Source: an uncultured Prevotellaceae bacterium (GTDB taxonomy: Bacteria > Bacteroidota > Bacteroidia > Bacteroidales > Bacteroidaceae). From it: DNA of 64,000 nucleotides. Below the pieces are notes generated by a model. The model was not told where the DNA came from and searched no databases. It saw only the letters and a list, made by a program, of their open reading frames with translations. The stretch is from contig CADAOD010000003.1 of assembly GCA_902789415.1 (NCBI GenBank), forward strand, positions 62,001-126,000, given 5' to 3'. The position numbers and the translations under genes were made by a program. Positions 1 to 8,317 of the stretch are shown piece after piece (the first letter of the stretch is position 1; each line of letters starts with the position of its first letter).

Positions 1-2
1 TT

Positions 3-1409
3 GTAGATGCCATCGCAAACTCTGAGGATATGCCCAACACCAATGCCGCTCTGCGCATTCATCGTGTTTACCTCATGTCGGTACTTACCGATACCTACGG
101 CGATGTACCTTGCACCGAGGCTGGCTTAGGCTTTATCAAGGGCATCTCTAATCCTAAGTACGATACTCAGGAGGAGATTTATAACTTCTTCTTCGAAGAG
201 TTGGCTGCTTGTGTAGATCAGCTTGGTACTGGCACCGATAATATTGGTGGCGACGTTACCAGTCTGTATGGCGATCCTGCTGCTTGGCGTAAGTATGCCA
301 ATGCCCTGCGCCTGCGTTTTGCCATGCGTATCAGCGATGTAAACCCAACAAAGGCTCAGCAGGAGTTCGAAAAGGCTCTCTCGGCTAATGGTGGTTACAT
401 CTCTTCTGAGTCTGATGATGCTTACATCATCTATACCGACAGCCCATTCACCCTCTACGACGGCTCGCGCGACCTTGATTTCCGTGTAAACGCACTCGGC
501 GAGATTCTGTATGGTCAGGATCCTACTTCGCCAACATTTATCTGCTCCACATTCTTCAATATCTTAAAGGATAACAACGATCCACGCCTTTATCGCATCT
601 GCCGTCACTACATCAACACCAACCGTTCGGAGATTAAGCCCGACCGCGAGTGGAATATCGATGTAACTGATGAGGTTATTGCCTATCTCGACAAGGTTGG
701 TACCTATACCGCTTGTGTTCCAGGAGCTGCCTGGTGGAGCGATTGGGTAAACGCACCTGCCAATTCCGAGATTCCTACTCTCGAGAAGTATGTTAAAATG
801 TATCCCGAGGCTGGTTTCGATCAGAATAACTTCAATGCACGTATGATTCGTCCATTCCTCTCTATCGACTTTGAGATGCCTGATTGCCCAGGTACCCTTA
901 TCAACTCTGCCGAGGTTGAGTTCCTGCTGGCCGAGGCCAAGCTTAAGGGCTGGAACGTAAATGGTTCAGTTGAGGAGCACTTTAAGGCTGGTATCAAGGC
1001 TTCGATGGATTGGATGAACACCCACTATCTGCAGAACAAGGATAAGATTTCGGATGCCGATATCGATGCTTACATCAACGGTTTGTTGAGCGCTGGCGTG
1101 CTTACTACCAACGCCAAGGAGGCCATCAACACTCAGGCTTACATCCTGCACATGATGAACCCTGCCGAGGCTTGGGCCAACCTGCGTCGTTCCGACTATC
1201 CTGTACTGGCCGACCGCACCAAGCTGGCTATCCGTCCCGACTTTACTTACGACGATGCTAATCTTACAACACCTACTCGCCTGCGTTATCCTATCCTGGA
1301 GAACCAGTACAATAGCGAGAACTACAAGGCAGCTATCGATCGCCTGGGTGGCAAGGACGATTGGCACAAGCGTCTCTGGTGGGACACAAGCGATATCAAT
1401 GTCGAGTAA
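3..1409 (+). CDS. SusD/RagB-like outer-membrane nutrient-binding lipoprotein, C-terminal part
   Basis: The reading frame is open from the first bases of the window, so the signal peptide and N-terminus lie upstream. The segment near the start reading YLMSVLTDTYGDVPCTEA is the signature of the SusD-like_2 branch of SusD/RagB proteins; the rest is alpha-helical and Trp/Tyr-rich, with the usual C-terminal run containing PAEAWANLRRSDYP. SusD proteins sit on the outer leaflet of the outer membrane as lids on a SusC TonB-dependent transporter and bind the glycan or peptide it imports. A susC gene is therefore expected just upstream of the window. The next gene starts 24 bases downstream on the same strand, in the position of an accessory surface glycan-binding protein. 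The substrate cannot be told from this part. Confidence 0.9.
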   Translation, partial: VDAIANSEDMPNTNAALRIHRVYLMSVLTDTYGDVPCTEAGLGFIKGISNPKYDTQEEIYNFFFEELAACVDQLGTGTDNIGGDVTSLYGDPAAWRKYANALRLRFAMRISDVNPTKAQQEFEKALSANGGYISSESDDAYIIYTDSPFTLYDGSRDLDFRVNALGEILYGQDPTSPTFICSTFFNILKDNNDPRLYRICRHYINTNRSEIKPDREWNIDVTDEVIAYLDKVGTYTACVPGAAWWSDWVNAPANSEIPTLEKYVKMYPEAGFDQNNFNARMIRPFLSIDFEMPDCPGTLINSAEVEFLLAEAKLKGWNVNGSVEEHFKAGIKASMDWMNTHYLQNKDKISDADIDAYINGLLSAGVLTTNAKEAINTQAYILHMMNPAEAWANLRRSDYPVLADRTKLAIRPDFTYDDANLTTPTRLRYPILENQYNSENYKAAIDRLGGKDDWHKRLWWDTSDINVE

Positions 1410-1433
1410 TAACTTTAAACATGTAAAAGCATT

Positions 1434-2798
1434 ATGATTACCAAGAATATATCAAAATATCTCGCCATGTTCTTCATGGTTTGCGGCATGGCTGCCAATA
1501 CAGCTTGCACATCTGATGAGGATCCGTTCTTCACGGCTGGCGAGGACGACTATCCTCGTATCCTTAACACGGATATCCCCGAGGGTCAGGGTGGCGAGCC
1601 TGGTGTGCTCATGACCATCGAGCGCACCCAGAACTTCCAGTTCGATGTGATGGTTACCCCCGTTAAGTACACCACCGTTACCTGGCTTATCGACGATGAG
1701 CAGGTGGCCGAGGGTCTGTCGATCGATACCCCTGTACTGGCTGGCGAGCATCTGGTAAAGATTGTGGCCACCACTACTATGGGTCTGGAAACATCGCGTA
1801 CCTGCAAGCTCGTGGTATTACCTGCCGAGGGCGATCCCACACTGGCCAGCGATGGCAAGTCGCGTTGGCTCACTATCGGTACCACCAAGACTATCGATTG
1901 CGCCAATGCCACCAACGTTACTAAGGTGTATGTAGGCAAGCAGGAGTGCAGCAACGTATCGTTTGCCAACGGCAAGCTTACCTTTACCGTTCCTAACATG
2001 GCCGAGGGCGAATATACTGTAGTTATCGAGGCCGATGGCGCATGTTATGGCTGCGGTATGTTCACCGTTAGCAACAGCGAGTATGTTGATCCAGGCGTAA
2101 AAGAAACCGTACTTTGGGAGGGCAGTACCAATATCGACTGGGGTAATGCCAACGTTACCGTTTCGGCCGATGCTTTGGCTGATGTGCCTGTAGGTACCAC
2201 CATCCGTTTGGTTTACGAGATAGTTGACATGCCTGATGGTTATCACGCTATGCGTATCACCACACCTTGGTGGGGCGACAATGCCGAGGATCAGATTGTA
2301 GCTCAGTTCGATCTCACAGCCGATACACCAAACCCATTCGAGTTCACCTACACCGCTGCCAACAAGGCTATTGTTGATGAGCGTGGCGGAATGCTTATCG
2401 TAGGTTATGGTTACAAGCTTACTAAGGTAGTTGCAGTAGAGAATGTGGCTCCTGCCGAAACCACCCTTTGGGAAGGCAGCTGCGACGTAATTTGGGGCGA
2501 TAGCAATGTAAACATCTCAGCTAACGATATGGCTGATGTGCCCGTTGGTGCTACTATGCATGTTTACTACCAGATGGTTGATATGGCCGATGGCTATCAC
2601 GCCATGCGTATCACCACACCTTGGTGGGGCGACAATGCCGAGGATCAGGTTGTAGCTCAGTTCGATTTGACTGCTGATACACCAAATCCATTCGACTTTA
2701 CCTACACCGAAGCCAACAAGGCTATTGTAGATGAGCGTGGCGGTATGCTCCTAGTTGGTTATGGCTATCGACTTACCAAGGTAACATTCACGAAGTAA
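1434..2798 (+). CDS. Surface lipoprotein with two near-identical C-terminal domains (SusE/F position)
   Basis: 454 aa. The N-terminus has a lipoprotein signal (hydrophobic stretch ending AANTAC, Cys at about 25). An Ig-like region follows (about 35-130), then an IPT/TIG-like region (about 140-215). The last 230 residues are a tandem duplication: the unit starting ETVLWEGS at about residue 224 recurs 118 residues later as ETTLWEGS, with long stretches identical (GYHAMRITTPWWGDNAEDQ in both). The repeat unit is rich in aromatic residues, as expected of a carbohydrate-binding module. It follows the SusD-like gene by 24 bases and ends before a strong terminator, so it is probably the last gene of a Sus-type operon and works as an extra surface glycan-binding protein. 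The binding role is inferred from position and domain style; I do not recognise the repeated domain. Confidence 0.8.
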   Translation: MITKNISKYLAMFFMVCGMAANTACTSDEDPFFTAGEDDYPRILNTDIPEGQGGEPGVLMTIERTQNFQFDVMVTPVKYTTVTWLIDDEQVAEGLSIDTPVLAGEHLVKIVATTTMGLETSRTCKLVVLPAEGDPTLASDGKSRWLTIGTTKTIDCANATNVTKVYVGKQECSNVSFANGKLTFTVPNMAEGEYTVVIEADGACYGCGMFTVSNSEYVDPGVKETVLWEGSTNIDWGNANVTVSADALADVPVGTTIRLVYEIVDMPDGYHAMRITTPWWGDNAEDQIVAQFDLTADTPNPFEFTYTAANKAIVDERGGMLIVGYGYKLTKVVAVENVAPAETTLWEGSCDVIWGDSNVNISANDMADVPVGATMHVYYQMVDMADGYHAMRITTPWWGDNAEDQVVAQFDLTADTPNPFDFTYTEANKAIVDERGGMLLVGYGYRLTKVTFTK

Positions 2799-2829
2799 AT
2801 AAAACATCTATATTACCATGAAGCATTCA

Positions 2830-2868
2830 GGGCTGGTACACCACAACGGGTACCAGCCCATTTTTTTT
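2830..2868 (+). terminator. Intrinsic terminator of the SusD-like operon
   Basis: A perfect 10-bp stem (GGGCTGGTAC pairing with GTACCAGCCC), a 10-base loop and then eight T residues, starting 31 bases after the stop codon of the surface lipoprotein gene. Confidence 0.92.
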
Positions 2869-2889
2869 CGCATTTTTATTGCATATTCT

Positions 2890-2920
2890 TTTGTTGTTTG
2901 CCAATAAGTGTGTACCTTTG
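2890..2920 (+). promoter_or_regulatory. Bacteroidetes sigma-ABfr type promoter
   Basis: TTTG at 2890-2893, a 19-base spacer and TACCTTTG at 2913-2920 match the Bacteroidetes -33/-7 consensus. Transcription should start near 2925, which places the start of the next gene at 2966 (or 2954) and excludes the longer open frame beginning at 2879. Confidence 0.8.
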
Positions 2921-2965
2921 TTGCCGATAAAAATAAGCCTACCAAATTATTTAATGGCTAAATGT

Positions 2966-4015
2966 ATGAAGAATAAGAAAAATATGTTACGTGCCGTTAT
3001 GGCACTTACGCTGCAACTGTGCGCTCTGCCCATTGCAGCCCAAGCGATGACTGCCCAACAGGCTAGTCAGGATTCGGTAGTTAATGTTATTGCATATTTC
3101 TGCAAGAACGACACCATGTGTTATCAGTATCAGGATTACAAGGCCAAGGTGGAGAACAACGACACCATCGTTGAACACTACATTAAGAGCGATGTGCAGT
3201 TGGTAGTAGTCGATTCGACAGCTAAAGGATATCTGATAGAATACAATACCCTAAACACTACCGTTAACTATGAAGACACGCTAATGACACGTGTAATGCA
3301 GTCGGTAATGGACAAAATGGGCGATGTGAAGGTGGTGTTTTCTACAGATGAATACGGCACTATCGAGCACGTAAAGAACTGGGCTGAGGTAAGAACATTC
3401 ATGAAGACCGCAACTAAGGTAATATTCGACTCAATCTATGCTAATATTCCTGTAATGAACGAAGTGTTTCCTCGACAGCGTTTTGAAGCACAAATTGCAA
3501 GCACCTTTGTTAACGAGAAGGCGTTTTTGAATAATTGCGAAGACCTGCAGTTGCTATTCCTGCTACATGGCAAGTCGCTGCCGATAGGTAAGGTAGAAGA
3601 TGACGATCCATCAGACAATGGATATCCACAGCATACCGTAACGGTAACAAGTTATGGTAAGAGCGACGATGATTACGGATTCGAAGACGATTATTTTGTG
3701 CATTGCGTATCAGAAACCACCATTCCAAAGAATGAGGTTAAGGACTTACTGAAGTTGTACTTCAACAAAATAATAAGCGACAAGCACCTTGACGAGATGA
3801 ACCATACCATCGATTCTATTGATTATAGCGACGCTAAAGTCACCAATTCAGAGCGTTACAATTACTTTTATAATGGTTGGCCTTGCGATATGACGCAGTC
3901 GAAACTTACCAATATGATGGGATCGCAAAGCATCGAGATTAAGAATATAGTATGGACAACCCGCCGCTGGAGCGTGTACGAAGATGATGAGAGGTTTGAG
4001 CAACCTCTCACTTAG
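2966..4015 (+). CDS. Exported protein of unknown function
   Basis: 349 aa from ATG 2966; an in-frame ATG at 2954 is possible. The start is set by the promoter at 2890-2920. The N-terminus is a clear signal peptide (MKNKK, hydrophobic core, ALPIAAQA), so the protein is periplasmic or outer-membrane associated. The mature part is mixed alpha/beta, acidic, with many Asp-Asp pairs near residues 220-260 and no recognisable catalytic motif. It is a single-gene unit between two terminator-like structures. The last codons form a 9-bp hairpin (3988-4010) that overlaps the stop codon. I do not recognise the family. Confidence 0.75.
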   Translation: MKNKKNMLRAVMALTLQLCALPIAAQAMTAQQASQDSVVNVIAYFCKNDTMCYQYQDYKAKVENNDTIVEHYIKSDVQLVVVDSTAKGYLIEYNTLNTTVNYEDTLMTRVMQSVMDKMGDVKVVFSTDEYGTIEHVKNWAEVRTFMKTATKVIFDSIYANIPVMNEVFPRQRFEAQIASTFVNEKAFLNNCEDLQLLFLLHGKSLPIGKVEDDDPSDNGYPQHTVTVTSYGKSDDDYGFEDDYFVHCVSETTIPKNEVKDLLKLYFNKIISDKHLDEMNHTIDSIDYSDAKVTNSERYNYFYNGWPCDMTQSKLTNMMGSQSIEIKNIVWTTRRWSVYEDDERFEQPLT

Positions 4016-4108
4016 CTGTAGGCCCTGTGTTTATGCGGGTTTCAGAAGGTTTGAGTGGGAGGTTGAGAGTTTTTTATGAAAACTAAATTGCAAAAAAAAT
4101 ACAAATAA

Positions 4109-4140
4109 TTTGGAAGTTTCAAGAAAAACTACGATATTTG
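4109..4140 (+). promoter_or_regulatory. Candidate promoter of the ATPase remnant
   Basis: TTTG at 4109-4112, exactly 20 bases, then GATATTTG at 4133-4140, one mismatch from TAnnTTTG. It lies 41 bases before the ATG at 4182. The rest of the gap 4016-4108 holds no gene that I can see. Confidence 0.5.
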
Positions 4141-4181
4141 CGCTGCGTAAAACATGAAGCGTAAAAAACGTAGTAACAAAT

Positions 4182-4748
4182 ATGAAGAAGTTAAATAACC
4201 CATTCGTTGTTTATGGATACAAGGGGGCAGAGTACTTCTGCGATAGAGTATCGGAGACTGAGAAGATTGTCAAAGGCTTGAGCAACGAGCGCGTTTATTA
4301 TAACTTTGCTAATGACAGGTTTATGAAGCGTGGCCAACAGTTGCCTGAATCAGTATTCCACTACATATATAAAAAGATAGATGGACAGACTTGGTATGTT
4401 CAGGCCATACTGAACCGTATATATAGCAATCAGCCAGAGTTAATCACCGATATCGATGCTGATATGGCAGTACAAGAGTTGATTGACGAACAAGAGGTAG
4501 CTTTCGAAAACTATTATCAGTCGCTTACCACCAATCAGGCAGCTTTGCTGTTAGCTATTGCTAAAGAAGGAAATGTTAAATCGCCGATGGCCCAGGCGTT
4601 CATCAGCAGATACCGATTACCAGCCCTTAGCAGTATCAAGTCGGCGTTAGAAAGTCTGCTTGATAATCAATTCATCTATCAATATAACGGAGGCTATATT
4701 GTTTACGATCGATTCTTTGGTATGTGGCTCCGCGAACGAATAGAGTGA
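4182..4748 (+). pseudogene. AAA-type ATPase with the nucleotide-binding core deleted in frame
   Basis: 188 aa, open frame. The first 33 residues (NPFVVYGYKGAEYFCDRVSETEKIVKGL) match the start of the common Bacteroidales AAA ATPases that continue with a P-loop (RRIGKTGL-type sequence). Here that core is missing: after SNER the sequence goes straight to FMKRGQQLPESVFHYIYKKIDGQTWYVQ, which belongs to the region after the ATPase core in such proteins, and then to a winged-helix-like C-terminus. No Walker A or B motif remains. An internal in-frame deletion of roughly 150-200 codons is inferred from family memory. The frame is intact and a promoter precedes it, so a remnant protein may still be made; ATPase activity is excluded by the missing P-loop. 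Confidence 0.65.
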
Positions 4749-4774
4749 ATTTGGCACACCATTAATCCAAACCA

Positions 4775-4862
4775 AGTCCTTTCGTAAGATGACTGCAGTC
4801 CTCTCGTTAGAGGACTCCAATCCTCCCGTTAGAGGATTCCAGTCCTTTCGTTAAAGGATTGC
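4775..4862. repeat. Four tandem 22-bp palindromic units
   Basis: Units begin at 4775, 4797, 4819 and 4841, exactly 22 bases apart. Each reads A(G/A)TCCTnTCGTnAnAnGA(C/T)T plus two bases and folds into a small hairpin, for example AGTCCTCTCGTTAGAGGACT. Several substitutions are paired on both arms (unit 3 AATCC/GGATT against unit 2 AGTCC/GGACT), so pairing is kept. The array sits between two convergent genes, where it could act as a transcript end for both strands. Confidence 0.85.
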
Positions 4863-4879
4863 AGAGACAAGTATTATTA

Positions 4880-7378
4880 CTACAAATTAAAGAATACTCT
4901 TGCCAGGAACTCGCGGGGGCGGAGTTGGTTGTTTACCACTATGTCGGTATAGCTGGTGGTATAGTGGCGATGATAGTTGCGGGTGTTCAGGATGTTTGAA
5001 CATTGTACACCAGCCTCGAAGGTCTTGGTGCGATACGAGATGGACAGGTCGCTGAAATAGTTGGTCGACACAGAATTGTCATTACTATGATACAACTCAT
5101 TCGCCCACTCTATCTGCCAATTGCCTGGCAACAGGAACACCTTAAGTTGGTGGTTAAACGACTGTAGCGATCGTGTCATCGACTGACGACTGTAGCGATA
5201 GGCCGACTCTTCTTCGACAGACAACCAACGGGTGGGCTTCATCGAGAACCGCAACGAGGCTCTGCCATTGCGGGCATGCTGCCTACTCAAGGCATCGCTA
5301 ATAAGCAAATCGTAACTGCTCCACGAGTAGCTGCCACTCAGCGTTACGCTGAGTTTGGCCCAGAAGATTGACTTTCCCAGATTGCCCGATATGCTGTAGT
5401 ATTCGTTGTTCTGGCGGTAATCGGTAGCCTGACGGGTATAGACGTTGTTAACCAATCGGCTCTGGTAGATGATAGCATCGCGAGTATTGTTGTAGCTCGA
5501 ACTGATTGCACCAAACATACCCGTCATCACATTGCGATAGTTCAGTCCGATACCAGCCGAATGGCCTGTGGTATGCTCAAACTCCCCAGAACCCTGTTGG
5601 CAATAAAGATAGTTGGTATAATAGGGCATGCGGGTGATAGTGGTGATATCGCTAGGTGTCCATCGGTAACTGTAGTTGCCGCTGATATCGAGTTTTGAGC
5701 TAATGCTGTAGCGAACATAGAGACGGGGCACCATGAGCGGCGTGTGAGTGCTTTGCTCTTGATACTGTCGCAACAGCCAACTAACACGTCCGTTAAGGTT
5801 TATGCTCCAAGCCCCCTCACGATAGCTGAACGAAGGCTCAACATAGGGCTGATACTCGCTATAGCGATCGCGACTACTCAATGTAAGCCATTGGTTCTTG
5901 GTCTCGAAACCAGCCTTCCAAGTGGCTTTTACCTGCTTGATGCTGTGCTGATAGTAGGCATATACGTTCCAATATAGCATCTGCTGGGTAAGGTGCTGGA
6001 TAGTATCGCCAAGCAGCAACAGTTTGCCAGGCAGATAACTATAGCTGAACAGCGAGGCTATCGAGTAGCTTTTGCCGTTCTTCAGTTTGTTTATCAGCTC
6101 CAGATTATCCACGATGTAACGTTTGCGAGGCTCCACCCGCTGAGGTGTGGGTAGCCCATTAAGCATCGATAGTCCCTCACTCTTATTGAAATCGATATAG
6201 CCTTTCAGCGTGTTCGACAGATAGTGATTATCCCGATTGGCCTTGTAGAGCAGTTCGGCCTGCCATTCGCTGCGTGTGCTGTGCGCCGATTGCTCTTCAG
6301 TAATCAGGGCTGAGTCGGCATCCAGATAGATGGTCTGGCGATCCTGTTGCTGCCTGCTGCGGTCGTATAGGCCAGTCAGCTGCAGTTTCAGGTCGTCATC
6401 TTTCTTATTCTTAAAAAGCCAGTTGGTTGCGGCAATATAGGTATCGTTGAACTTGCTGCGGCGCGCTTCAAGACTGGGTGCCCCCAGACTGATGTTGCTG
6501 AGAATACCCGACTCTGTAGGAGCCGATTTCTCGAATCGCGACAAGTCTGTTATCTCGTGCTCAATATCTTTTCCTGTATTGTTGGCTTTCACCATCGATA
6601 TACTCTGCTTTTTGCGGCCAAACACCATCTCCAGCCATCGTGCATCGCGTAACCAATCATCCCCATAACCAGTAGCCATATCCACCACGCCTTGCCACAC
6701 GTTCTTGGCATCATCCTTCAGCACCAGATTGAGCGCAGCCTGCTCAGAGAATTGGACATTCTTTAGAACCTTCACAGGTTGGTGGTTCTCGTAAACCTGA
6801 ACGCTCTTTACCTTGTCGGCCGAGAGGTTCTCGCTGGCCATCGCATACTTGCCGCCCAGCAGGTCCATACCTTCGATATAGAACTTATTGATAGTCTTGC
6901 CCTGATACTTGATGGCGCCTGTAGGCAATACCTCAAGTCCTGGCATTTTGGCGATAACATCAGCTATCGAGCGATCTTGTTTCTGTTTGAATCCTGCTAC
7001 AGAGTAGGTCAGCGTATCGCCTTCGGCACGTATCCGTTGTGGCGTTACTTTCACCTCTTTCAGGGCTACAGCCTGTTCCTGCATCTTGATGGTCTGTCCG
7101 TTCTTATAATCCTTGAGTGGTATTACTACCTTACCAAAACCCATCATCATTACCTCTATACTCTTGGCCTCTTTGCCTTGTGGAATAGTAAGCGAGAAAC
7201 GGCCATCCTGCCCAACCCTCGCAAAAGCCACCACAGAGCTGCCATCACCCTTTGCCACGACGGAGGCTGACACAAGTGGTTGCCCACCCTTGTCAGTCAC
7301 CCGCCCAGCATATGTCTGCGCTTTAACAAAAAGAGAGACGAATAATAATATAAAAAAAGTAAGCAGCAGACGTTTCAT
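4880..7378 (-). CDS. Outer-membrane beta-barrel protein with CarboxypepD_reg-like and plug domains (copy 2)
   Basis: 832 aa. A signal peptide (MKRLLLTFFILLFVSLFVKAQ) precedes a carboxypeptidase-regulatory-like beta-sandwich (about 22-110), a TonB-receptor-type plug (about 125-230, with IADVIAKMPGLEV and YIEGMDLLGGKYA) and a long beta-barrel ending in a C-terminal aromatic residue (RVFFNL). It belongs to the OMP_b-brl_3 type rather than full SusC. The 839-aa protein at 8318-10837 is a paralogue with the same plug motifs. Its ATG overlaps the stop of the preceding GLPGLI gene by 4 bases (ATGA), so the two are translationally coupled and probably act together. In this locus it may be the outer-membrane pore or receptor for the exported peptides; that role is inference. 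Confidence 0.85.
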   Translation of the reverse strand: MKRLLLTFFILLFVSLFVKAQTYAGRVTDKGGQPLVSASVVAKGDGSSVVAFARVGQDGRFSLTIPQGKEAKSIEVMMMGFGKVVIPLKDYKNGQTIKMQEQAVALKEVKVTPQRIRAEGDTLTYSVAGFKQKQDRSIADVIAKMPGLEVLPTGAIKYQGKTINKFYIEGMDLLGGKYAMASENLSADKVKSVQVYENHQPVKVLKNVQFSEQAALNLVLKDDAKNVWQGVVDMATGYGDDWLRDARWLEMVFGRKKQSISMVKANNTGKDIEHEITDLSRFEKSAPTESGILSNISLGAPSLEARRSKFNDTYIAATNWLFKNKKDDDLKLQLTGLYDRSRQQQDRQTIYLDADSALITEEQSAHSTRSEWQAELLYKANRDNHYLSNTLKGYIDFNKSEGLSMLNGLPTPQRVEPRKRYIVDNLELINKLKNGKSYSIASLFSYSYLPGKLLLLGDTIQHLTQQMLYWNVYAYYQHSIKQVKATWKAGFETKNQWLTLSSRDRYSEYQPYVEPSFSYREGAWSINLNGRVSWLLRQYQEQSTHTPLMVPRLYVRYSISSKLDISGNYSYRWTPSDITTITRMPYYTNYLYCQQGSGEFEHTTGHSAGIGLNYRNVMTGMFGAISSSYNNTRDAIIYQSRLVNNVYTRQATDYRQNNEYYSISGNLGKSIFWAKLSVTLSGSYSWSSYDLLISDALSRQHARNGRASLRFSMKPTRWLSVEEESAYRYSRQSMTRSLQSFNHQLKVFLLPGNWQIEWANELYHSNDNSVSTNYFSDLSISYRTKTFEAGVQCSNILNTRNYHRHYTTSYTDIVVNNQLRPREFLARVFFNL

Positions 7379-8226
7379 TTTTTCTTCTTTATAGTTTTTT
7401 TCTTTTTGATATTAATTCCAGGATATTTCTCGTAGAGGATACGTGTTTGGGGGGAAATCTTGACTTCATTTCCCTGTGCATCCCACATTCTTGTAACCCT
7501 TGCCGCCATACCTGTTATTTGCGACAAATGAGCAGAACGATCCCAACATTCCAGCATCATGATTTCTGCCACGCGCTCTGGCATGAATGTTTCAATAAAA
7601 CCAGATTTTGGCATTTTCATTTTGATTTCATGTCCATCACCCTTCTCTATGCCGATGCAGTTAAAACGGAACTTATCTTCCGAATCATATGCGTATAGCA
7701 CCAAACCAGGCAAACCACAGAATTTCCAAGGCCCATCGCTATATGGTAAATCGAGTGTGTACCATACCGTCCAAGTTCTCCCCCGAAATGTCGTAACAGC
7801 CTTATGGCAGGGATAGCTGCATACAATGGAGTCGCCATCCTGCAGTTGCCAGTCAAATAATCCTTCTATCTTTTCACGACAAGACACCCAACCAGGCATG
7901 TGGACAAACCGCAGATATCCTTCGTTAGGCGTATTCTTAAACACCTCATCACGTAGTGTGGCATAACGGGCATAAGGATTCTTTATCCTCTTGGCCATAA
8001 TGTCGTCTTTATGCTTGGAAACAAATTCAAGTATCACACTCACATACTGCGATGAATGTTCCCCAATATCAAGACGCATCAGGTCTTTTTCGCGTTTAGC
8101 AACCTCTTCCACTTTCTGGTAATGCACCTCATAGGTAACCGACAGTTTGGTAACGTCTGACTGAGCATTAACCCCAGTCACACGCACAATCAACGCTAAT
8201 AGAATTAAAATAATCATTCGCATCAT
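7375..8226 (-). CDS. GLPGLI family protein (copy 3)
   Basis: 283 aa. A signal peptide (LILLALIVRVTGVNAQ) is followed by a conserved core ending in the family motif FCGLPGLVLYAYDSED near residue 185. The C-terminus is very Lys-rich (INIKKKKTIKKKK). The GLPGLI family is confined to Bacteroidetes, is exported and has no established function. This copy resembles the lipoprotein copy at 13708-14619 closely, sharing the stretches KDLMRLDIG and TFRGRTWxVWYTLDLPYSDGPWKFCGLPGL, and the copy at 10834-11718 less. It is followed with a 4-base overlap by a barrel gene. A 91-base gap with a -7 element lies upstream, so this pair may be transcribed separately from the rest of the locus. In-frame ATGs at 8223 and 8217 are alternative starts. 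Confidence 0.88.
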   Translation of the reverse strand: MMRMIILILLALIVRVTGVNAQSDVTKLSVTYEVHYQKVEEVAKREKDLMRLDIGEHSSQYVSVILEFVSKHKDDIMAKRIKNPYARYATLRDEVFKNTPNEGYLRFVHMPGWVSCREKIEGLFDWQLQDGDSIVCSYPCHKAVTTFRGRTWTVWYTLDLPYSDGPWKFCGLPGLVLYAYDSEDKFRFNCIGIEKGDGHEIKMKMPKSGFIETFMPERVAEIMMLECWDRSAHLSQITGMAARVTRMWDAQGNEVKISPQTRILYEKYPGINIKKKKTIKKKK

Positions 8227-8250
8227 TATCTGATTTTAGTTTATCGCCGG

Positions 8251-8258
8251 CAAAGGTA
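8251..8258 (-). promoter_or_regulatory. Candidate -7 element for the second GLPGLI/barrel pair
   Basis: The plus strand reads CAAAGGTA, giving TACCTTTG on the minus strand, 25 bases before the ATG at 8226. No good -33 TTTG is found at 19-21 bases, so a factor-dependent or weak promoter is possible. Confidence 0.45.
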
Positions 8259-8317
8259 TATAAAAACCCTGATAGCCTGATAAAACCATAGTTTGCAAAT
8301 AGTTTGCATTTGATTGT

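Noticed and set aside
4775-4862. Possible CRISPR array
   Set aside because: Units are contiguous without spacers and each is a palindrome; no cas genes are in the window. The same holds for 30437-30511 and 61540-61620.
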